Source of the DNA: Elusimicrobiota bacterium | GTDB taxonomy: Bacteria; Elusimicrobiota; Elusimicrobia; Elusimicrobiales; UBA9959 | DNA: 64,000 bases | Assembly (NCBI GenBank): GCA_026388155.1 | Contig: JAPLKI010000016.1 | Location: 62,001 to 126,000 of the forward strand | Direction of reading: 5' to 3' | Part shown: positions 59,387-64,000 of the stretch, in pieces | How the letters are laid out: every line of letters starts with the position of its first letter | How positions within the stretch are numbered: position 1 is the stretch's first letter | The notes under the pieces: generated by a model | What the model was told of the DNA's origin: nothing | The model's database searches: none | Seen by the model: only the letters and a program-made list of their open reading frames with translations | Translations under genes and position numbers: made by a program

Positions 59387-60589
59387 TTACTTTTTCAGGA
59401 TTCGCTTGAATTCTTTGGTGAGAGCCGGGACGATGTCAAAGATATCTCCGACTATCCCGTAGGTGGCTACTTTGAAGATGGGGGCGTCGGGGTCCTTGTT
59501 TATGGCTACGATGACTTTTGAGGACTGCATGCCTATCAGATGCTGTATCTGCCCCGATATCCCGCAGGCTATGTAGAGCTTCGGACACACCGTTTTGCCG
59601 GTCTGCCCCACCTGATGCGAGTATGGGATCCAGTCGGAGTCTACGGCGGCTCTGGACGCTCCCACGGCGGCGCTGAGTACCTTGGCGAGCTCACGTATCA
59701 TTGCGAAATTTTCAGGCCCGCCCAGGCCCCGCCCGCCGGAGACAACGATGTCCGCTTCCGCCAGGTTCATGGTGTCTTCCAGCTCTTCGATGACCCCAAG
59801 CAGTCTGGTGCGCGATTTCATCACTTCTTCCGGATAACTCTTTCTTATAACTTCGGCCTTGTGCGACTTGTCTATCTCGGCCTCTTTCATTACTTTGTGC
59901 CGGACCGTCGCCATCTGTGGCCTGTGGTTCGGAGTTATGATGGTGGCCATGATATTGCCGCCGAACGCCGGCCGGGTCTGTAAAAGAAGCCTCTCCCCCT
60001 CATCAATGTCCAGGCCTGTGCAGTCGGCGGTAAGTCCCGCTCCGATCTTTACCGCTACGCGCGATACCAGGCTTCTGCCGATGGTGGTGGCGCCGCAAAG
60101 TATGACTTCAGGCTTATATTCCTGCGCGAGCTTTACAAGGATTTCCGTATAGGGGTCGTCCTGATAGGATTTTAACGCGGGATGGTCGATTATATAGATC
60201 TTATCAGCGCCCCGCTCTGAAAGCTTCTCTATCGCGGATTCTATGCCGCTTCCCAGAATGACAGCGCAGAGTTTCACTCCCAGCTTTTTTGCGAGTTTAC
60301 TCCCCTCACCTAAAAGCTCGAATGATATCGATTGTATGACGCCTTTTTTCTGTTCGCAGAAAACCCAGACGTCCTTATATCCGGAAAGATCCTTCTTCTG
60401 CTCCGCTTCCTTATGCAGTTCTATGGCGTTGAATTTACATATCTCCACGCATGCGCCGCAGAGGGTGCATTTGGCCATGTCAATAACGGCTTTCTTATTG
60501 GCCATATGTATGGCGCCAAAAGGGCAGGCCTTTACGCAGAGCGTGCAGCCGGTGCATTTATCCAGCAATATTGTTATGTGGCTTGGCAT
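59387..60589 (-). CDS. etfA: Electron transfer flavoprotein alpha with N-terminal ferredoxin domain
   Basis: Alpha subunit of an electron transfer flavoprotein. Residues 1-60 hold two [4Fe-4S] motifs: Cys12/15/18 with Cys22, and Cys41/44/47 with Cys51. The ETF alpha N-domain follows, then the FAD-binding C-domain with GGRGLGGPENF near 285, GASRAAVDSDWIPYSHQVGQTG near 309-330 and the closing GISGQIQHLIGMQSS. Added ferredoxin domains are known from CarE of the caffeyl-CoA reductase-Etf complex. Last gene of the purA-acyl-CoA dehydrogenase-etfB-etfA run. Confidence 0.93.
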   Translation of the reverse strand: MPSHITILLDKCTGCTLCVKACPFGAIHMANKKAVIDMAKCTLCGACVEICKFNAIELHKEAEQKKDLSGYKDVWVFCEQKKGVIQSISFELLGEGSKLAKKLGVKLCAVILGSGIESAIEKLSERGADKIYIIDHPALKSYQDDPYTEILVKLAQEYKPEVILCGATTIGRSLVSRVAVKIGAGLTADCTGLDIDEGERLLLQTRPAFGGNIMATIITPNHRPQMATVRHKVMKEAEIDKSHKAEVIRKSYPEEVMKSRTRLLGVIEELEDTMNLAEADIVVSGGRGLGGPENFAMIRELAKVLSAAVGASRAAVDSDWIPYSHQVGQTGKTVCPKLYIACGISGQIQHLIGMQSSKVIVAINKDPDAPIFKVATYGIVGDIFDIVPALTKEFKRILKK

Positions 60590-60637
60590 TTTATTTCACA
60601 GCTCTCTGGTAAAAAAATAATCGGTCCGCTATACGGC

Positions 60638-60684
60638 TCCAGGGGAAACCGCGGTGCGGTGTCCCCTCAGCTGTTGGGAAAGGG
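60638..60684 (-). repeat. Dispersed hairpin repeat between etfB and etfA
   Basis: Read on the - strand: CACCCTTTCCCAACAGCTGA, GGGGACACCGCACCGCGGTTT, CCCCTGG. It matches 43656-43701 at roughly 38 of 47 positions. The ACCGC/GCGGT core forms a hairpin in the etfB-etfA mRNA. Confidence 0.7.
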
Positions 60685-60712
60685 TGCAACCCGCTCCCGG
60701 CCCTCCGGCGGA

Positions 60713-61534
60713 TTACGTTACGATGTCTTTCAGCAATTCAATCAGCTCTTTTGAAATATCCGCCGTTTCGCCTTTTAATATTTCGCCGCCTTTTCTGGGT
60801 GCGGGCGTAAATATTTTTATCACGCGCGTAGGCGAACCGTCGAGCCCCAATGATTTTGGATCCGCTCCAAGGTCATGCGCGGTCCATTTTGATATCTTCG
60901 CTGACTTGGCCCGCATCATTCCCTTTAACGACGGCAGGCGCGGAGTATTTATTTCTTTTACCACGGTGAACAGGCAGGGGAGCGGGGTTTCAACTATATC
61001 ATAGCCCTCTTCCGTCATGCGCTCCACTTTCGCCGTGCCTGCCCCGCACTTTGGCCCGTTCGGAAAAAGTGCGGGGGTTGCGGAGATGTTTTCTATTTTT
61101 TTGACATAGGTGACCTGGGGAATGTCCAGGTGGGTGGATATACCGGGACCGACCTGCGCGGTATCTCCGTCGGAGGCCTGCTTCCCGCATATTATAACGT
61201 CAAAAGCGCCGACCTTCCGTATAGCGGCCGCGAGCGTGTAGCTTGTAGCCCAGGTGTCGGAACCCGCGAACTTCCGGTCGCTTACAAGGACGGCTTCGTC
61301 GCAGCCTAATGATAGCGCTTCTTTCAGCGCGTTCTCGGCCTGCGGAGGGCCCATGGTGAGAACCGTGACTTTTCCGCCGAAACGCTCTTTCAGGCGCACA
61401 GCTTCTTCGATCGCGTATGCGTCAAACGGATTTATAACGCTCTCCACCCCCTCCCGGATAAGCGTATTTGTTACCGGGTCTATCCTTACATCCGTGGTGT
61501 TCGGCACCTGTTTTATGCAGACGATGATGTTCAT
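60713..61534 (-). CDS. etfB: Electron transfer flavoprotein beta, with a palindromic insert
   Basis: Beta subunit of the flavoprotein: MNIIVCIKQVPNTTDVRID start, VINPFDAYAIEEAVRLKE near residues 34-51, GKQASDGDTAQVGPG near 118-132 and VERMTEEGYDIVETPLPCL near 172-190. Between VKKIENISA and KVERM the protein has about 15 residues (TPALFPNGPKCGAGT) that the family normally lacks; they are encoded by the CCCCGCACTTT hairpin at 61041-61076. The frame stays open. Length 273 residues. Confidence 0.94.
   Translation of the reverse strand: MNIIVCIKQVPNTTDVRIDPVTNTLIREGVESVINPFDAYAIEEAVRLKERFGGKVTVLTMGPPQAENALKEALSLGCDEAVLVSDRKFAGSDTWATSYTLAAAIRKVGAFDVIICGKQASDGDTAQVGPGISTHLDIPQVTYVKKIENISATPALFPNGPKCGAGTAKVERMTEEGYDIVETPLPCLFTVVKEINTPRLPSLKGMMRAKSAKISKWTAHDLGADPKSLGLDGSPTRVIKIFTPAPRKGGEILKGETADISKELIELLKDIVT
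61041..61076 (+). mobile_element. In-frame CCCCGCACTTT hairpin inside etfB
   Basis: GCCCCGCACTTT, loop GGCCCGTTCGGAA, AAAGTGCGGGG. At the core it differs at only a few positions from 43190-43226, and it is related to 42951-42982 and 45434-45466 (reverse). It encodes a polypeptide insertion between two conserved ETF-beta strands. Confidence 0.78.
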
Positions 61535-61561
61535 TGGTTAGAGTTTAGAACTCAGAATTTA

Positions 61562-62716
61562 CTATTTCTTCAGGCTTTCCTTGATCATGTTCGCGGCTAT
61601 TACGTTGCGCTGCACCTGGCTTGTGCCCTCGTAGATCTGCGTGATCTTTGCGTCGCGCATATATTTTTCCACAGGATAATCCCGCATATAGCCGTAACCG
61701 CCGAATATCTGTACGGCGTCGGTTGTGACTTTCATCGCCACATCGCTCGCAAAAAGCTTTGCCATCGCGGATTCTTTCGCCACGGATTTCGCGCCCGAGT
61801 CCACCATGCGTGCCGTGGCGTATACCAGCGCGCGCGCCGCTTCCACCTGGGTACCCATGTCGGCCAGCATATGCTGGATAGCCTGAAAACTTGAGATGGG
61901 CTGGCCGAACTGGACCCGCGTTCTGGCATATTCCACGGCGTGATCCAGCGCGCCCTGCGCTATACCGACCGCCTGCGACGCCACTCCCGGCCTTGAGTTA
62001 TCGAACGTCTTCAGCGCGACAATAAAACCCATGCCCTCTTTGGATATGAGATTCGCGGCGGGCACCTGACAGTCGGTGAATATGACCTCCCGCGTGGCCG
62101 AGGCGCGTATTCCCAGCTTTTTTTCTTTCTTGCCGAAATCCATGCCCTTAGTGCCTTTTTCAACGATGAACGCGCTCGCGCCCCGCGTTCCCTTTGTCTT
62201 ATCGGTCATCGCTATCACCGTGTAGACTTCCGCCTCTCCCGCGTTCGTTATCCACTGCTTGGTCCCGTTCAATATGTAGTGGTCGCCTTCTTTTCTGGCG
62301 GTTGTTTTTATTGAGCCCGCGTCCGAGCCGGCCTCGGCCTCGGTTATGCAGAACGCGGCGAGCCTTTTGCCCTTGGCTATGTCGGGCAGGAACCTCTGCT
62401 TCTGCTCTTCCGAGCCATACAAAAGTATCGGGATAGCCCCAAGTCCCGTACCCGCAAATCCAAGCGCTATGCCGCCGCAGGCTCTGGACAATTCCTCGGT
62501 CACAAGGCACATGTCCATGATGCCGCCGCCCAGGCCCCCGTATTGTTCCGGTATGTAGACGCCGAACAGGTCGCTGTCGGCCAGTATTTTCATTATCGGC
62601 CAGGCGAATTCTTCGGTCTCGTCGTAATGCGCCGCGACGGGCTTTATTTTTTCATCGGCGATTTTCTTCGCTAGATCGCGCGTCATGATCTGTTGTTCGG
62701 TCAGTAAATAGTTCAT
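61562..62716 (-). CDS. Acyl-CoA dehydrogenase
   Basis: FAD enzyme oxidising acyl-CoA or, with a bifurcating ETF, reducing enoyl-CoA. Hallmarks are AFCITEAEAGSDAGSIKTTA near residues 125-144, WITNAGEAEVYTVIA, GIRASATREVIF near 200, and the terminal QIYEGTSQVQRNVIA, with the catalytic Glu near 363. Length 384 residues, the short-chain/butyryl type. Start at ATG 62716 with GGAGG five bases upstream. It sits directly upstream of etfB and etfA in the same operon. Confidence 0.95.
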   Translation of the reverse strand: MNYLLTEQQIMTRDLAKKIADEKIKPVAAHYDETEEFAWPIMKILADSDLFGVYIPEQYGGLGGGIMDMCLVTEELSRACGGIALGFAGTGLGAIPILLYGSEEQKQRFLPDIAKGKRLAAFCITEAEAGSDAGSIKTTARKEGDHYILNGTKQWITNAGEAEVYTVIAMTDKTKGTRGASAFIVEKGTKGMDFGKKEKKLGIRASATREVIFTDCQVPAANLISKEGMGFIVALKTFDNSRPGVASQAVGIAQGALDHAVEYARTRVQFGQPISSFQAIQHMLADMGTQVEAARALVYATARMVDSGAKSVAKESAMAKLFASDVAMKVTTDAVQIFGGYGYMRDYPVEKYMRDAKITQIYEGTSQVQRNVIAANMIKESLKK

Positions 62717-62732
62717 GGTCACCTCCGTGAAT

Positions 62733-62810
62733 AGGCTGAAGGCTAAAGGCTGAGGGCTGAAGGTTTACAAGAGAATTTTCTTAACTTCAGCCTTCAGCCT
62801 TAAGCCTTCC
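62733..62810. repeat. Word-array palindrome, word GGCTGAAGGCTAA
   Basis: Left arm 62733-62763 (GGCTGAAGGCTAAAGGCTGA, GGGCTGAAGGT), loop CAAGAGAATTTTCTTAA, right arm 62785-62810 (CTTCAGCCTTCAGCC, TTAAGCCTTCC). The right arm includes the last two codons and stop of purA. Confidence 0.85.
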
Positions 62811-63825
62811 TCAGGTCAAGCACATCCAGAAGCCCTGGGCCGTAGGAAACGAGTGAAAGTTCCGGATACGGATAAATTCCAGACAGGCGCTCTATCCTGT
62901 CAAGGAAAGCCCGGGCTTTCCCCTTTATGTCGGAAAGTTTCGCGGGGGAGGCTCCGCCCTGATATAGATCTATGTGAGTCACCGCAAGGCGCGTAGCGGA
63001 GTTTATGGCTATTGCCCTGAAAGCGGTTTTTTCCTCAAACTCGCCTATGCGCCGCAGTCGCCCGCTTACCGAGCCCACCTCACGGCCTTTTGTGTGGTGG
63101 AGTTTCATCTTTTTGGGATCTTTCACTTCTTTTTCAAGAGGCCCGGGGCCCACGCGGGTGACATAGGGCTTGAATATGGCGTAAACATCGCGCACATATT
63201 TCGGGCCCAGGCCCGCTTCGGCCAGAAAAGTTGAGGCGGTGGTGTCGCGCGACGTGACGAAGGGATATTCCCCGTGCAGGAGGGAAAGCTTTATTCCCTG
63301 TGTTCCTTCAAGCAGCACCTTATCCCCGTTGCTCAGGGCTTTATTGAGCAGGCCGGCGACATCCTTAATAAAAGGTTTGAGGCGGGGTTCGTCTTTGGCG
63401 AAACGTATCTTCCTGCGCTCGATCCTTTCTTTTACCGCCTCTCCCAGGCCTGTGCCCACACTGCCGATGTTGTTCATTATGCGGGCGTCGGCACGTTCTT
63501 TCTCCATCTGCCGCGCTTCTATCACCACTGCGTTAGGATCTATTATGACGCGGTTAGCGGAGCCGGTGTCGGCCATTTCCTTCAGGAGCCAGTCGGTTAT
63601 AAAATAGGTGCCGGCGCCAAGCACCAGTTTGGCGTTCTTGTTCACAAAACCGGCCGGAATGGATTTAAGCGCGAAGATACGGTCTTTGAAGAAAACGGTG
63701 TGACCGGCATTGGGGCCTCCGACCTTTATTGAATACCGGTAATCGTCTTTATAAGCCAGGTAGGCGCAAATCTTGCCCTTGCCTTCGTCCCCCCCCTGTC
63801 CGCCAACTATAATATCAACCGGCAT
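62800..63825 (-). CDS. purA: Adenylosuccinate synthetase, short archaeal-like form
   Basis: Makes adenylosuccinate from IMP, Asp and GTP. The P-loop is GGQGGDEGKGK at residues 8-18, with GGPNAGHT near 37-44, NIGSVGTGLGEA near 120, LEGTQG near 175 and TSRDTTAS near 194-201. At 341 residues it lacks about 90-100 residues of the usual bacterial enzyme, like archaeal PurA. Start at ATG 63825 with GGAGGT six bases upstream; a longer in-frame reading to 63954 runs through a hairpin. Transcribed toward the acyl-CoA dehydrogenase gene. Confidence 0.94.
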   Translation of the reverse strand: MPVDIIVGGQGGDEGKGKICAYLAYKDDYRYSIKVGGPNAGHTVFFKDRIFALKSIPAGFVNKNAKLVLGAGTYFITDWLLKEMADTGSANRVIIDPNAVVIEARQMEKERADARIMNNIGSVGTGLGEAVKERIERRKIRFAKDEPRLKPFIKDVAGLLNKALSNGDKVLLEGTQGIKLSLLHGEYPFVTSRDTTASTFLAEAGLGPKYVRDVYAIFKPYVTRVGPGPLEKEVKDPKKMKLHHTKGREVGSVSGRLRRIGEFEEKTAFRAIAINSATRLAVTHIDLYQGGASPAKLSDIKGKARAFLDRIERLSGIYPYPELSLVSYGPGLLDVLDLRKA

Positions 63826-63844
63826 ATTGAACCTCCAAATACTT

Positions 63845-63928
63845 GCCCCGCTCTTTTGGTGCGCAACTCCTGACTCTACAAACAGCGTGCTGCCTATACG
63901 TCTTTTGCTACGGCCAAAAGAGCGGGGC
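63845..63928 (-). repeat. Long-loop hairpin in the purA leader
   Basis: Perfect 15-bp arms GCCCCGCTCTTTTGG (63845-63859) and CCAAAAGAGCGGGGC (63914-63928) with a 54-base loop, ending nine bases from the purA ribosome-binding site. The arms resemble the CCCCGCACTTT family. Beyond it, to 64000, lie CCTATGGC-type words and no gene. Confidence 0.75.
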
Positions 63929-64000
63929 TTGCGTAGGTGCCGTAACAGGCACAAGCCTATGGCAGTGCCGTATCAGGGCCTATGGCCATCAAACGGCCTG

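Overview
The window looks like a chromosomal piece of a Gram-negative, uncultured bacterium. Signs of an outer membrane are gmhA, lipoboxes, a PorV-like beta-barrel and a type II/IV secretion ATPase. The genes read with the standard code, the DNA is moderately GC-rich, and intergenic spacers are short and packed with repeats. The housekeeping order (rpsB-tsf-pyrH...frr-uppS-cdsA-dxr-rseP-ispG-proS; rimP-nusA-infB-rbfA-nrnA-truB-ribF), a short archaeal-type purA, and secreted proteins with N-x-W-N-T-A-Y-x-W-G repeats would fit Elusimicrobiota or a relative. That placement is inference and of moderate confidence.

Layout. 0-12.7 kb: translation, isoprenoid (MEP pathway) and envelope genes on the + strand, with two small secreted proteins on the - strand. 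12.9-23.9 kb: a + strand catabolic operon holding a cyclase-type metal hydrolase, a three-subunit molybdenum hydroxylase, a nitrilase-family amidase, and the DUF2877/FdrA/DUF1116 trio that resembles AllH/AllF/AllG oxamate carbamoyltransferase. A hydantoinase at 45.5 kb probably belongs to the same chemistry, the breakdown of an N-heterocycle with carbamoyl recovery. 24-35 kb: a - strand surface operon (receiver, fibronectin-III protein, PorV/TPR protein, histidine kinase, 1407-residue fibre) facing a PhoB-like regulator. 35.2-42.9 kb: rimP-to-ribF translation operon. 42.9-47.1 kb: an accessory island of fold-back repeats, an ORF6N remnant, an AT-rich PD-(D/E)XK nuclease-like gene, the hydantoinase and a MITE-like element. 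47-59 kb: secreted proteins (one with HEXXH, one ADP-ribosyltransferase-like), aspartokinase, secretion ATPase, greA, tRNA-Met, malic enzyme. 59-64 kb: purA, acyl-CoA dehydrogenase and an electron-transfer flavoprotein whose alpha subunit carries two [4Fe-4S] clusters.

The most unusual content is intergenic. About twenty spacers hold arrays of a 7-14 nt degenerate word; in many of them the reverse complement follows after a loop that often contains a core like AAGGAGTTCCTT. Words differ between sites and some recur. Arrays often run into the 3' ends of genes and supply their last codons and stop. At one site (14763-15202) the two arms enclose an intact S23/four-helix-bundle gene. The same word forms an ORF-less palindrome between truB and ribF. 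This parallels 23S rRNA intervening sequences, where a stem encloses an S23 gene, but here outside rRNA. A second family, a 33-36 bp hairpin with CCCCGCACTTT arms, occurs four times, once in frame inside etfB, and one copy can be compared with an apparent empty site within the window. Together these suggest a set of small mobile palindromes, possibly served by S23-type proteins. The last step is a hypothesis.
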